Shown: positions 1 through 12,500 of the stretch, in pieces
Numbering within the stretch: position 1 is the stretch's first letter
How the letters are laid out: each line of letters begins with the position of its first letter
The notes under the pieces: model-generated
Seen by the model: only the letters and a program-made list of their open reading frames with translations
The model's database searches: none
Told to the model about the DNA's origin: nothing
Assembly (NCBI GenBank): GCA_018902385.1
Contig: JABSSW010000034.1
Coordinates: forward strand, 186,001-250,000
Origin: Physcia stellaris
Lineage: Eukaryota > Ascomycota > Lecanoromycetes > Caliciales > Physciaceae
Direction: 5' to 3'
Length of the DNA stretch: 64,000 nucleotides
Program-made: the position numbers and the translations under genes

Positions 1-3000
1 CATTCTGGGACCTGCTGAAGCACTCTCAATACGGCATGCGTCGTGCCCTCAATGCAGCGAATCTGCAGGGTAGCGAGGTCTTTGATACCCTTGTCAATGT
101 TCTAGTAAAAGATCCCAATGCCGAGGAAGTGTCCGAGAGAATCTTTCAGCCATATGGCCAACGGCCTACTTGGGCGACCGAGTGGTCGACTTTGGACGTT
201 GAAGAGAACGACGCTGGATACTCTGTCCGGCTTATCTCCCGTATGCCGCAGCGAAGGATCGAGTTCATCCTTGATCAACTAGCCACCATTATTCGAGCCA
301 TGGTTGAGGAGCCAGACGTAGCTTTGGAGAGCCTTGACATACTGGGAGCAGATGAGAAAGAATGGCTATCTTCGGCAAGTTACTCTGTCTCAGCTGCGCC
401 TCAAAAACTTCACGATCGATTTGAAGCTATTGTGCAGAAGTATCCTCACAACCTCGCATTGCAGTGGCAAGCTGAAAGCTCCTATACGTACAGTGAGCTC
501 AATGCTGCGGCCAACAAGATGGCTCACTATCTGTCTGAGCGGGCGGTGAAAGTGGGAGACAAGGTTCCGCTCCTGCTTGACAAATCCCCAATGATGATCA
601 TTGCTATCCTAGCACTCCTTAAGATTGGTGCAGCCTATGTACCACTTAGCCCGGAGAATCCGGCTGATCGTAACCAGTTCATTGTACAAGAAATCCAAGC
701 CAAGCTTCTGCTGACGGAGAGTACATACCAAGAACGACTTGCCGAAACGGATATTACCTCTGTTTTATTGGACAAGCTCGACTTAACCCAATACCTTGAC
801 GAAAAGCCAGACGTTGAAGTAGACCCAGCCTGCCTCGCCTATGTTATCTACACATCTGGATCTACCGGCCAGCCCAAAGGAGTCATGATCGAGCATCGAT
901 CAGTCTCAGCTGCAATTGGATCCATTATGTCATTTGAAAGGCGGGAGAATTCAAACTTCAAAAGCTTGCAGTTCTCAAACTACGTTTTCGATGTCTCGGT
1001 CTATGATATCTTCGTTGCCCTGAGTAGTGGCCACACGCTCTGTATGGCGCCCACCGACAGACTTCTCTCAGATCTTGGTGGCGTCATCAATGAAATGGAA
1101 GTGGATCATTGTTTCCTCACACCTACAGTCGCACGTCTGCTGGATCCTGAATCAGTACCAAGTCTCAAGGTGCTGACAGTAGGTGGCGAATCAGTCACCT
1201 CCGACGTAGTGGACAAGTGGTCCGGTGATCACCGCTTGATGAACGGATATGGCCCGACGGAGACCTCGATCTTGGCCACGATGAAAGAAATCAAACCCGA
1301 CACCAATCCCAAAGACATTGGTACGCCTCTTGCAACACTTAAAGCGTTCATCATTGAGCCGGACGGGCATCGGCTGTCACCCTGGGGTGCAATCGGCGAG
1401 TTGTGCTTCTCCGGCCCTCAATTGGGTGACGGGTATCTTGGGCGACCCGAGCAGACCGCAACAGCTTTCTTCGAGTACGATAATGAAGGTATAGGTCGCA
1501 TTTATCGCACAGGTGATTTGGGTCGCTGGCTTCCGAATGGCGACATCGAGTGCTTGGGCCGAATCGACAATCAAATCAAGATCAACGGCTACCGTGTAGA
1601 GCTTGGGGAGGTGGAGCAAGCCTTCCTCAACGCGCCCAATGTCAAGGATGCAGTCGTGTCCGTTGTCGAGTCCAACGCCAAGTCTCAACTTGTTGCTTTT
1701 GTCGTGCTATCAACAATTTCTGAACCAGCAACCCGCACTTTCGCGTTACAATCCCACCCTGGAGAGCTCGACACCATCACTAAATCTCTACACAGTCTGG
1801 CGCATTACATGATACCGAAATACGTCATCGCACTAGAAGAGATGCCAAAGCTTCCGTCCGGAAAGTCCAACCGCAAAGAACTCAAGTCTAGAGCAGCCTC
1901 GATGTCCGCTGTCGAATTGTCGCCGTACTCAATTGACCCGTCTACCCAGTCTGGGCCGCGCGTGGCTCCCGAATCCGAGAACGAAAAGGCAATTCATGCA
2001 GCCTGGGCCCAAGTCTTGGGAGTCGATGGCGAGCAATTCGGCCTGGAAGCTGACTTCTTGAATCTTGGCGGAGACTCGATTGCCGCCATCAATCTTGCTA
2101 GTGCCCTGCGCAAAAGCAACCTCGCATTGTCTGTGGGAGATGCTCTGAAGTTTACGAACCTCAAAGACATGACGGACCATGTTGAGACAGAGGACAGCAC
2201 CGGTTCCAGCGAGCAGGCTTTCGAGACCCCAGCAGAAGTCCAAAAGATCCTGGCAGACAAAGGTCTTGAAAATGGGATTGAGTACGTCTACAACTGTCCA
2301 CCGGGCCAGGCTGAGTTTGTAGCGCAAGGTGCCCGAGACGAGCAGTACTGGGTAGTGATGCCAGTACGCAAGCTCGCCGATAACACCTCGATCGACGCCT
2401 GGCTGCAAGTTGCACAGAAGCTGGCCGAAGTGAACGATATCCTCCGTACATTGTTTGTTCAGCATGAACAGACATGGTATGGCGTGGTTCTCAAAGACAC
2501 CACCCCTCATTCACAATTAGTGGACATAGCCAACGACGAGGATAGAGCCAAAGCCATCAACGACGTGTGGGAAACGCGTTTCGAGTCCGGCAAGGTCCCT
2601 CTCTCCTACACATTTTTGCGTCACCCAGACGGCGCTCAGGAGCTCGTAGTCAAGATGGATCATGGTCTGTACGACGGAACGTTACTCCGGATCTTCGACG
2701 AGCATTTCCGCGCCATCCAGCACGACCAGCAAATCGGCGCAATCACCCCCTTCCACGACTTCGCCGAGCATCTCTACCGAGTGCCCAAATCGCGTGCCCA
2801 GAAATTCTGGACCCAGCCAGATACCCGCCCGACGGCATTCCAGTACCCAGAAACGCGCAACCCGACCGTCACAGCAACAGCAATCCTCCCAGCCGCGGAC
2901 CTGAACATCGAGACCCTGTGCAAAGCCACCGGCTCGACCCCATCCATAGTCTTCCAAGCCGCCTTCCAGCTGTGGCTGAGCCAGCGCACAGGCAGCGAGG

Positions 3001-3545
3001 ACGTAGCCTTCGACTACCTCTACACGGGCCGCAACATCGACCTGCCGAACCCGCAATCCATAAACGGGACCTGCGCCAACTTCCTGCCTTTGCGCTCTCG
3101 CATCGCCAAGTCCTGCGCCGTGGGAGCTTACCTATCCGATACCTCCTCCGCCTTCTGGGCCGCGACCGAGAATGGCGTTATCCCTATCTCGGAAATCTAC
3201 CGCCTGAACGACCTCCCGCGCGAGGACAACACCAATCGCTCGCTGTTCCTCTTCCAGCCGTTTGACCCGCCGCCGGCGCAGAAGGAGGCTGATGGCGATA
3301 TGCGGTGGGTCGTGATGGCGAAGAGCGAGGTCACGATGCCGCAGCCGTACGCGCTGGTATTTGAGATCGTGAAGTTGGTGAAGGGGTGGAAGCTGAAGAT
3401 CGGGTATGATACCGGTTGCTACGACGGGGAAGGAGCGAGGGCCGTGGGCGCGGAGATCAAGGCCATTGTGGGGCGGATGGTGGATGGTGATGGGGAGACG
3501 GCGCTGGAGGAGGTGATGGGCATGCCGGTGCAGCTGCTGGGGTGA
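1..3545 (+). CDS. Nonribosomal peptide synthetase, C-terminal part (C end - A - T - C)
   Basis: The frame is open from base 3, so the gene starts before the window; the first internal Met (base 36) is not the start. Counting from that Met, residues 1-105 are the tail of a condensation domain. An adenylation domain follows at about 125-620: core motif TSGSTGQPKG near 273, FDVSV near 316, NGYGPTE, YRTGDLGRW, GRIDNQIKINGYRVELGE and the A10 lysine in LPSGKSNRKEL. A carrier domain has LGGDSI, with the phosphopantetheine serine near 681. A terminal condensation domain (about 735-1150) has DHGLYDG at 875-881 in place of HHxxxDG: the second His and the Asp-Gly are kept and the first His is Asp. Adenylation activates an amino acid, the carrier holds it as a thioester, and the last C domain would release or cyclise the peptide. 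A-T-C endings are known in fungal siderophore and cyclic-peptide synthetases. Product unknown. Confidence 0.95.
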   Translation, partial: FWDLLKHSQYGMRRALNAANLQGSEVFDTLVNVLVKDPNAEEVSERIFQPYGQRPTWATEWSTLDVEENDAGYSVRLISRMPQRRIEFILDQLATIIRAMVEEPDVALESLDILGADEKEWLSSASYSVSAAPQKLHDRFEAIVQKYPHNLALQWQAESSYTYSELNAAANKMAHYLSERAVKVGDKVPLLLDKSPMMIIAILALLKIGAAYVPLSPENPADRNQFIVQEIQAKLLLTESTYQERLAETDITSVLLDKLDLTQYLDEKPDVEVDPACLAYVIYTSGSTGQPKGVMIEHRSVSAAIGSIMSFERRENSNFKSLQFSNYVFDVSVYDIFVALSSGHTLCMAPTDRLLSDLGGVINEMEVDHCFLTPTVARLLDPESVPSLKVLTVGGESVTSDVVDKWSGDHRLMNGYGPTETSILATMKEIKPDTNPKDIGTPLATLKAFIIEPDGHRLSPWGAIGELCFSGPQLGDGYLGRPEQTATAFFEYDNEGIGRIYRTGDLGRWLPNGDIECLGRIDNQIKINGYRVELGEVEQAFLNAPNVKDAVVSVVESNAKSQLVAFVVLSTISEPATRTFALQSHPGELDTITKSLHSLAHYMIPKYVIALEEMPKLPSGKSNRKELKSRAASMSAVELSPYSIDPSTQSGPRVAPESENEKAIHAAWAQVLGVDGEQFGLEADFLNLGGDSIAAINLASALRKSNLALSVGDALKFTNLKDMTDHVETEDSTGSSEQAFETPAEVQKILADKGLENGIEYVYNCPPGQAEFVAQGARDEQYWVVMPVRKLADNTSIDAWLQVAQKLAEVNDILRTLFVQHEQTWYGVVLKDTTPHSQLVDIANDEDRAKAINDVWETRFESGKVPLSYTFLRHPDGAQELVVKMDHGLYDGTLLRIFDEHFRAIQHDQQIGAITPFHDFAEHLYRVPKSRAQKFWTQPDTRPTAFQYPETRNPTVTATAILPAADLNIETLCKATGSTPSIVFQAAFQLWLSQRTGSEDVAFDYLYTGRNIDLPNPQSINGTCANFLPLRSRIAKSCAVGAYLSDTSSAFWAATENGVIPISEIYRLNDLPREDNTNRSLFLFQPFDPPPAQKEADGDMRWVVMAKSEVTMPQPYALVFEIVKLVKGWKLKIGYDTGCYDGEGARAVGAEIKAIVGRMVDGDGETALEEVMGMPVQLLG

Positions 3546-4580
3546 GTTTGCGGTTTTGGGGGTTGGCGTTTTTGGGGGAGTTGGCTTGCTATCTTGCCCT
3601 CCCATGAAAAAGCAATCATCGCAATGATCAATAGATTATGTTTTACATTTTGAACTTAGTACACGACGCATGCTACCGATTATGCATCCATGAAAAGCAA
3701 TTTTGTAAGGCTCCCTCCTGGCTACTATCCCTCTCTCCATCACAACAATCCAGCATCACCCCTCATCACCCCATCCACAACAAACAAACCCCAAAAACCC
3801 CCTCTTTCCTTCACAAATAAAATCCATCCCACACCCTCCACTTTCCATATATCAACCCTTCAGAACCCCCCTCTCGCCATCCCAATCCGCGACCTCCAAC
3901 TCATCAAAAGTCCAAAGCGCCATCCAGTAGTCCCACAACACTCCCCTTCGATCTCTTCTGTGCAGGATAATTTATGGGTTTCGCAGCTATGAAAAATCGC
4001 CGAAAGCAGTTCCTCAACAGCGATGGAATGGGAAGCATACAAGCGTGGACCTGCGATCTGAGCCTACATGACTGGCGCGCCCGATGTAGAACCGAAACTC
4101 GATTGCTTGAGGGAGGAGTGGAGGGGGAGAGAAAGCGCTATGGGTTTTTGGGAGGAGGGCAGGGGGCGGGGTTGGGAAGGATGGGATTCTTGCATGGTGT
4201 GTTGTTTGTTCGGGTCTGAAAGGGATTTATACAGATACGAAGCATCGGTTCTAGATTCCTAACTGGTAGGGCTACGAGTCGAGGACGAATTGTGGTTTGG
4301 GTTCTGGAGAGGATAAATTGATTGAGATGGTTTGGAGAGAGAGAGAGCCCCCATCGCTCCTTCCTCCACTACTCCCGAACCTAATCCCTACTGAATCAAA
4401 AAGTTGCATCTCTTCCGATCAACAACAACAACACAACATACTACTTACATCCCCAACACTCATTTTCAAGTTTCCACGTAGAGGAAATTGGAGCTATCCG
4501 CATCAACTATCTCGCATCTACCATCCATTCATTCATAATCAATCTCAATCGCAGCACTTAAAAAGAAGAAAGCGAAAAAA
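3546..4580. other. Intergenic, pyrimidine-rich; no gene seen
   Basis: This lies between the NRPS stop and the next likely start. It has C/T-rich runs (about 3,710-3,900) and purine-rich stretches (about 4,120-4,190), with only short overlapping frames that lack family motifs. The part just before 4,581 is rich in CAACAACA and TCAATC and ends in an A-rich start context, as expected for a fungal 5' UTR. Confidence 0.5.
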
Positions 4581-5698
4581 ATGTCCTCCCCCACCAACCC
4601 TTTCCAGCTCCAGCTGCCTCTCCCCCGGTTTCCCGAATCATACGAACGGACACGGATCCACCCCCGCAGCAACAGGTACCATCCTCACCTCGACCCTCGA
4701 CGCCTCCCACGCCCTACTGGCCTCTCTCCAGTGCTCCGCCCATGGAGTTCACATCACTGCCTCCGAACCATCGTTGGCGGAGCAGAAGCCCCTCGCTGGG
4801 TCCACCGCCTGCGACGCCGCCGACACCACATGATCCTCGCTTGGACACTTCTCCTGGTCCACCGCCTGCAACGCATGATCCGCGCTTGGACACTGACTCA
4901 GGGACTCCTCCCCCACCTCCGCGAGCACGAGCACGAGGTCGGCGACGAACACGACCGCAGGCTCGACCACAAGCAGTACCGGCATCGGCTCCACCTACCG
5001 CCAATATCACCGACCCCATGTCTAAGATATACAACCCCCCCTCTCCGGATTTCAACGCTTTCGAGAGGCGTTTCAAATATCGAATTATGATCCCGCCTCG
5101 AGACCCTTGTCCCAAGAGCGAGGTCTACTCCCGATCCGTCGCCGCCTCGCTCGCAGACGTCCACAAGCAGGTGGCAGAGAAAACAGCCCTCGCCGCGTAC
5201 CGAATATTCGATGACGCCGTCAAGCGAGAAGGGAGGATGATCAAGCTCGCTCTCGGGGGGAACAGGAGGAGGAAAGTCATGCATTTGTGCCACCATAAGT
5301 GCGCCGAAGCAACCTGTAACCGTGATGAGCGCAAATTGATGCGAGGACTTGCAATGGTTTGGAGGAAGGCGGTGGATGACGAGGTGAGGTTGGAAGAGTT
5401 GAGGGCGAGGAACCGGCGGAGACATTGGAATGCTGTGAGCGCGATGATTGGACAGAAGACGTTGGGGTGGAGCATGAGGATTCGCCGGTTGAAGGCCAAG
5501 GGCAGGAGAGATGCGAGGAAGCTCCGGACCGTAAGGAAAGCAGGTGCTGGGACAGAGCGGACAGAAGCTGGGCGCCGGGGAAGTCTCGCTGGGGGAGGCG
5601 ACTCGGGGTATGAGAGCGATGATTCGTGGACTGATAGTTCGTCTGGTAAGTCGATCATGCTGAAGCGGAATCGGGATACTGATATTGATGTCGAATAG
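4581..5698 (+). CDS. Hypothetical proline-rich, basic protein, one predicted intron
   Basis: No family recognised. The long frame begins at 4,742, but an ATG at 4,581 in a strong A-rich context can be joined to it by a 56-nt intron (4,676-4,731, GTACCA...CCAG). This gives about 353 residues with no frame break. The N-terminal third is Pro/Ser-rich with two similar PPATPPTPHDPRLDT-type repeats, then an Arg-rich stretch (RARARGRRR). The middle (about 130-280) is predicted helical and very basic, with a CHHKCAEATC cysteine/histidine patch. The C terminus is Ser/Gly/Asp-rich and ends DTDIDVE. Basic patches suggest a nuclear or nucleic-acid-binding protein, but that is inference. The intron is a model. 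Without it the protein is 318 aa from 4,742. Confidence 0.5.
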
Positions 5699-7052
5699 GT
5701 GAGGGAGAAGGAGAACAGACGGAGGATGAAGTAGATCATGAAGAGTAGGAGGACACTACGCTCGGCGACTGAAACGTAGGGTCTTCAGTAAAGGGGGATA
5801 TCTCTTGGTTGGATCTTGGATTGGGGGAAATACCGGCGTACATGGCTAGATTAATCCCTTGATTTCATATTAGTCAAGGTAATTCTTTTCGGTGTCTTGG
5901 ACATCTTCCATTGGGCACTATACCAATAAGATGAAAGATTACTGCTTTTCTGTTCAAAGCTTGCAGCCAGATTTTCTTCAGGCTATGTCTTAGGGCGGTT
6001 TGGTCCAATAGCTCCCTCGTCGTCTTGGGTTCGATGTCAACCTCTGCTGTGGCTGACACAGGCTGACTAGATATTAGAATTTCCTGCAATGCCATCGCTG
6101 TCTCCTCCCAGGTCGACTCAAGCCGACCATCGATTAACAAGAATATGTTGGGTCGTTGACTACTGAAACAGCCAAAGCCGACCCTTCCCACCGTCAGATC
6201 CTAGTGGCACATGTAGCATATCAAGTCGGCCCTGCAGCCATCTGAATCGCGGTCCAACAGCTATTGAGAATATCTTTATCCTTGTTAGGGGTACAGTCAG
6301 CGACACTCCACTTGGAGCAGATCCAAATCATTAGCTAAAGGGATGTCAGCAGGATATGTTCGAGCACATCGCGAGGCACCTGGTGAAGAGCCAAGCACTC
6401 GCTCCTGATAACTTTGGTCACGATCTAGCTCTTGATAGCCAACTTATAAATCTGCTCAAAATCTAATCTTATGGTCGCCCACGTCCCGCCTGGTGCATGT
6501 CAGGACTTGTGGAACTAACACCTTGGTTGACTAATCACTCTATTCTGTTATGATAGTGTTGTCAAAGGTTTGCGTCATTTTGTCCCCATCGAAAGCTCAA
6601 GATTGGACGAGAGCGCGACCAGAAAATGTTGTTAGAGGGCAGATCGGCCATCAATAGATTCGGCTGAGCTTAGATTGGTGGGATGCGAGATTGATAAAAG
6701 AATGAGCTGCCAAGTCCTATGCCGATAACGATTCAGTCTTCCATTACTTCCAGGCAGATATATGATCCACGTTTGCCAAAGGGATAGACGGTTTTCTGCT
6801 TGTGGCTAATGAAGAAATAATATCCATGGACACCATGGATGAGCTCCCGAGTCAGAGAACACCTGTCTAGAAGTACTGGGTAACCACGAGGTGTTTTATA
6901 ATTTGAATGAATCCTCTTCGAGTCTAGAGAGTAGATTACCTTAAACATGACTAAGGCTAAGAGCTCTCGCGGTTTGGGTAATCGTTGTAAGGTTTGGAGG
7001 TATTAGAGGTTTAGTGGGGTCAATAAGGTAAAGCAAGGCTTTAAATAGACGT
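5699..7052. other. Intergenic, no supported gene
   Basis: Only short frames are present. The longest, 5,874-6,191 on the minus strand (105 codons), contains NIFLLIDGRLES, faintly like the Walker B part of a NACHT or HET-linked ATPase, but has no P-loop or other support. It may be a decayed fragment. A 71-codon minus frame at 6,733-6,948 has no recognisable features. Confidence 0.4.
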
Positions 7053-8459
7053 TCATTGGAAAGCCGTCAGATCTTGGTTCAGACCTCTCAAATTGAGATA
7101 GACGTCTGTACCCCATCCCCACAGGCTCTGCACTGCGATACCACCGCCGAAGTGCTCAGCGTATGCCCTACCAAGTGGCAACCCATATCCAAGACCAGCA
7201 AGACTGCTTGAATCTCCGCCAGCGCCAGAGATGGCATTCAAAGCGTCGATATTACCGTTACTAATATCCAAGGCTTCGTCTTCTCCGAAAGTGGTGAAAC
7301 TGTATGCCCAGATGTTTGGAAGGTTTTCAGGTGAGATGCCGCCTCCACGATCGCGGATCCGAATTGTTACACATGGTATGGAGGAGTTTGTCGTCAAAGG
7401 AGAGCCTACGCCTCCAGGTGATGGGTTGACATGATTTAGATCTGTCACATCGGGTGAGGGGCTCTTTGCAGTTGGAGAAGCGGCTATGGTGATCTCTACC
7501 GGCTCACGCTCCTTGCCGCGCTCGACGGTCGCCCGAAACGCATTCTTCATCAGCTCGGTGAGGACATACTCCAAATGCGTAGGTACATGGGCAAGCTCTG
7601 TATCAGGTTGTCCATTAATTATAACCGTTGGTCTAACCCCGTACTTGAGTTCGCAGATCTCCGAGACAAATGTCTCGCAGTGCCTGATAATTTCCGCTGG
7701 ACGAAGAGCGGTATCTATAACACCGATGTGTGTCGATGGAATGTTTCTCGAGACGTCATCCCCCTCTTTGCTGTGCGGTTGGGACGACAGATGCAAAGCT
7801 ATGTGTTGCTCCGCTATCAGACGAGTCCCAATCCTCGTCCGTAGATGCTCGTCCAGGAATTTTGTCACTTCTGCAGGGCTTATGTATTTCCTGCATTCCA
7901 AAAAGCCGCGCGCAAGGACGGGTATTGTGTTCGAATGAGTCTGCACCAGGTCCGCCATGACCTCGGTGAATTGGATTTCGTCCTCCAATGTAGTGATCCG
8001 TCGCTCTTGGTATGGTAACAAGGTGGAGAGCGAATGCATGTAGGTTCCATAGATTCGGGCAATATGGGGATTCGAGACCACAATGAACGGAAGGTTGCGA
8101 AGAGCTTGTATGCGATGAGCAAGACGGATAGGGAGTAGAGATAGGGTGAAGTTTGCGGAGGAGAACAGAGCTTCAGCTGTGAGCGGTGGCCTACCCTGGC
8201 TGTACGAAAGTCAACTGCGTGATCGAGAACCGAGGAGGGTGAAACGATACCGAACCAAGTCTGCCAAGGTCAATGAATGCAAAGGCTTCGCGGCCAGATG
8301 GGCGATCTGGCTGTCGCTGATGTCCGCTGTAGCTGGCTGTTTGGGCCATGACTGGCTTGCGACATTGCGAGACCGAGACGGGGACAAGGTGCGCAGGGTT
8401 AAGGGGATATTCAATGGCACCTGGGTACGTCGAAAGGACGAGCCCCAGGCTCCGATCAT
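7053..8459 (-). CDS. Mitochondrial pyruvate / branched-chain alpha-ketoacid dehydrogenase kinase family (GHKL kinase)
   Basis: This family phosphorylates and inactivates the E1 subunit of mitochondrial 2-ketoacid dehydrogenases. Two exons are read here: 8,459-8,251 and 8,199-7,053, separated by a 51-nt intron (8,250-8,200, GTATCG...TACAG) that joins in frame and restores DLVRQGRPPL, as in fungal homologues. The result is 451 aa, normal for the family. The N terminus (MIGAWGSSFRRTQ...) is Arg/Ser-rich and acid-poor, like a mitochondrial presequence. The N-terminal four-helix region includes LPIRLAHRIQALRNLPFIVVSNP and HSNTIPVLARGF. The GHKL ATPase domain has the N-box ELMKNAFRA, the G1 box DRGGGIS, WAYSFTTFG, and the G2 box GLGYGLPLGRAYAEHFGG. 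The end GTDVYLNLRGL matches PDKs. It resembles the yeast Pkp2/BCKDK branch more than Pkp1; which E1 it acts on cannot be told here. The neighbour BMS1 is divergently transcribed. Confidence 0.93.
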
Positions 8460-9598
8460 TGAAGCTGCGTACCTTGAGTCGATGGAATTTCATGGCAGGC
8501 AGGAGAGGACAGAGATGAGCATCTACACCCCCCGTATCTTGTGGGTGTATCCGCTCAACCCTGAACCCTGACCCTGTGATCCCACCAGGGCAGTCTTCAC
8601 GTCAAAGCGAGAGAGGGAGATTGTCATGGAAATGAGCGAAGGATGCTATCGTTCAAGGATTGTCCGGACATTGAGAAATAGAATGATTTACAGCCAATTA
8701 AGCTGACTGCTTTCGTACTATTTCAGTCACTAAAGACCAGCAGACAACCGTGAGAGATGTACGGGAAACGAGATCCTCCCAATTTAGTTAGACATATCGA
8801 AGAAGAAAATGACCGTTCAGACTAATATGCTCCCATGCTACCCTAGATCATAGCTGGATATGACTTCCTTCCCCTCGGTTCTATTGAGTCTTCACTTCCG
8901 AGTCTTTCTCCACATGTATATGATCGTTGGATTCAAGCACGCTGACTTGATCTGGTGGGAAATCCACCCTGAAAAGTTATCAGCATCAGCCATAAGAGCA
9001 AAGATTTACACCTACGTAAAGCCTTTGATCAGAGTGAACTCATGCTTTATATCGCCGCCTTGCGATTTGGCTGTATCCTTTGCTCTGAGACATCCTGTCA
9101 GGATAGATTTTATCGTAAAGAAGCCGGAGATGCTACTTCTCAAGTTCTTCGGCTGATGCACCATCTTTCAAAGTGACCTGTGAGTCCTCCTCGTCAGTAC
9201 TAAGAGCAGGGAACTGGAATGAGGATGATGGATTTACATACGTTGAAGAGAGGCATTTTCGTCAGACGATCTGTGCTGTACAAAATATGTCTAAGGTAGA
9301 GGAGAGAAAGAAGATGATTTTTCGACTTCAAGACTACGAGTATGATGGCGATATCGATGAAGGAGGAAACGGAATTGAAGAGAAGTGAGATTGACCCTTT
9401 CCAGCTGTTATCGCCAATATCGCACCCCACTACGTGACTATGCCCCACTATCGAAATATGCAGGGACTGATGACGCACTTTTAACGGCCCGGCAGATCAC
9501 CCGCTGCGCCATGTGAAATCTAAAGTGTGGGAGATGTCATGTCAAAATGGTCGAGAGCCTGCTTCATCGAGTAAATCTGCCGTTTTCTGGCTGCCACG
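8460..9598. promoter_or_regulatory. Shared upstream region of the divergent kinase gene and BMS1
   Basis: This 1.14-kb stretch separates two start codons facing away from each other (8,459 minus, 9,599 plus) and must hold both promoters. No clear TATA box or known operator is seen. Short frames at 8,860-9,156 and 9,173-9,388 have no family motifs and are not called. Confidence 0.45.
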
Positions 9599-12500
9599 AT
9601 GGAGGACCAGGGCAATAGACCCCATCGGAAAACGAAGGAGAAGAAGAAACATTCAGGGGGTAAGGCACTATTTATCGCGCCTAGGGTATCACTAATCGCG
9701 TTTTAGATAGCAACCCCAAAGCCTTTGCCTTCGCAAAACCTGGCCGACTACACAAGCAAGCTGCGCGATCTCACGATGTATGATGCACCCATCGCTCCAG
9801 ATTCACCGCCGCTGAATCTTTGTAGGTCAAAGAGAAGCGACTGCATGTCCCGCTGGTCGACCGCATACCAGAAGAAGCGCCCCCCGTCATCGTCGCCGTG
9901 GTTGGGCCTCCAGGGGTATGTTATGTCTAATACACATTCGAGATTTACACTGAAAGAAACTAGGTCGGAAAGACAACTCTCATCAGATCCCTCATCAAGC
10001 GCTACACCAAACACAACCTTTCCTCACCCAGCGGCCCAATTACCGTTGTCACCTCCAAACGCCGTCGCCTCACTTTTATGGAATGCCCGGCCGATTCTCT
10101 TGCTAGCATGATCGACGTCTCCAAGATTGCCGACATAGTTCTGCTCATGATAGATGGCAACTTTGGCTTCGAGATGGAGACCATGGAATTTCTGAATATA
10201 CTCTCGTCCAGTGGCATGCCTGGAAACGTCTTCGGCATCTTGACGCACCTCGATTTATTCCGGAAGCCTGCTATGCTTAAAGATGCAAAGAAGCGACTGA
10301 AGCATAGGTTTTGGAGCGAGCTATATCAGGGCGCAAAGTTGTTCTATCTCTCCGGTGTGATCAATGGACGATACCCGGACCGGGAAATACATAACTTGTC
10401 AAGATTTATATCCGTCATGAAGAACCCGAGGCCGCTAATTTGGAGGAATTCACATCCATACTGTTTAGCGGATCGTTTTCTGGATGTGACACCCCCAACA
10501 CAGATTGAGACAGACCCTGTCTGCGATCGTACAATAGCACTTTACGGATATCTTCGAGGCACAAATTTCCCAGCAATGGACGCTCGGGTACATGTGCCGG
10601 GCGTCGGTGATCTAAGCGTTTCCGCCATCGAAGCTCTTCCGGATCCCTGCCCAACTCCATTCATGGATCAAGCTATTGCCAAGGCATCTGGTAAAGGTGG
10701 ACGAAGAAGATTAGGAGAGAAGCAGAAATTACTATTCGCTCCCATGTCAGACGTCGGTGGGGTCCTGGTGGACAAGGACGCCGTCTATATCGACATCAAG
10801 ACTTCGAACTTCGACAAAGACGCAATTGACGGGGAGGAAAGGGGCTTAGGGGAGCAAATGGTGGTCGGACTTCAAGGAGAGCGAAGACTGCTTGGGGAAG
10901 CAGACGACGGTGTACGCCTTTTCAGTGGCGGTAATATGTTGCAACCAGATTCGGAATATCAGAGTGAGGATGGTGACGGCAGAAGAGAGCAGAGGCATGG
11001 AAGAATCGTTGAAGCAGACGTCTTTGACGAGAGCAATGAAGTTGACATCGATGCCATGGAAAGCAGTGGCGAGGAAGACGATGATATCGCTGGCGCAGAC
11101 GAGGCTATCTCTCATGAGCGGCTAGGGCGTCTTTTTAATTCTAGCGATGGTCAACTACAGAAAGGTGGGGATGCAGGTGTCGCTTTCGCCGACAGTGACT
11201 CCGACCTGGGTTCTGTCTCAAGCGTGGAAAATCAAGAATTGGACGACGCATCCGAGTTCGACGATGAAGACAGTGACGAGGAAGATGCTGCTCTCCGGTG
11301 GAAGAGCGACTTGAAGGAGAAGGCAAGGAATATGCACGCATCTAAAAGAAGCTATCGAGCGTCAGATTTTACGAAGATGCTCTACGATGAATCTCTAACC
11401 CCTGCTGAGGTCGCTCAAAGGTGGCGGGGTGTAGAGGACCCGGAGAGGATAGGCTTGGATATGGAAGATGGAACTTCAAAAGATGAGGATGAGAACTTCT
11501 TCCGAAAGGCTCCACAAGAAGATGAGGATGATTTCGAGGACCGCTCAATACCAAAATACAATTATAACGCTCTAGCTCAAAAGTGGACAGATCCAAACAA
11601 CTTGGAAGAACTCCGCCATCGATTTGCCAGTGCCACTTTACGGAAGGAGAAGCGGAATGGTGCTGGCAGTGGCGACTCTAATGCCTCTGAGGATTCAGAC
11701 GACGAAGGAGACGGTGCCTTTGAAGACCTTGAAGCTTCAACTAGTAACACCACTCCAGAAGATCCTGCGCTTACAATCGAGAAAGAGCGAGAAAAGAATG
11801 CCGCTCGTAAGGAAGAGCTCAAGCTTCGTTTCGAAGAAGAAGACCCCGAAGGTGAAGGTAGAGCCAATTGGACCGAAACTAAATCATCCGCCAAAAATGA
11901 TGGTGAATTCGGTGAAGATGAATGGTATGAGTCCCAGAAAGCTCAGATCCAGAAGCAATTAAGCATCAACCGTTCGGAACTTGATCAACTTGACCCCAAT
12001 AGTAGAGTAGAGGTTGAAGGCTACAGAGCTGGTACCTATGCTCGCATTCTGCTCGAGGCAGTTCCTTACGAGTTCGCCTCCTCGTTTAATCCTCGCTACC
12101 CCGTGCTAATTGGCGGCCTCTCACCCACCGAGTGCCGTTTTGGTCTTCTTCAAGTGCGGATTAAGCGACACAGATGGCATAAGAAAATTCTCAAAACCAA
12201 CGATCCCCTAATCTTCTCGCTTGGATGGCGCCGTTTCCAGACACTTCCCGTCTACTCCATCTCTGACAGTCGCACTCGCAATCGCATGCTCAAATACACA
12301 CCAGAACACATGCACTGCTTTGGTACTTTCCACGGACCTTTGATCGCGCCCAATACTGGCTTCTCATGCTTTCAATCTCTCAGTAGCGCAACGCCGAACT
12401 TTCGAATTGCAGCTACCGGCGTAGTGCTTGCTGTAGACAGCAGTACCGAGATCGTCAAGAAGCTGAAGCTGACTGGACACCCATACAAGATATTTCGCAA

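Noticed and set aside
1929-2510. Long minus-strand frame inside the NRPS
   Set aside because: A shadow of the strongly conserved plus-strand A, T and C domains.
5874-6191. NACHT/NLR-like gene
   Set aside because: Only one weak Walker B-like string; no P-loop, no neighbouring domain and no gene structure.
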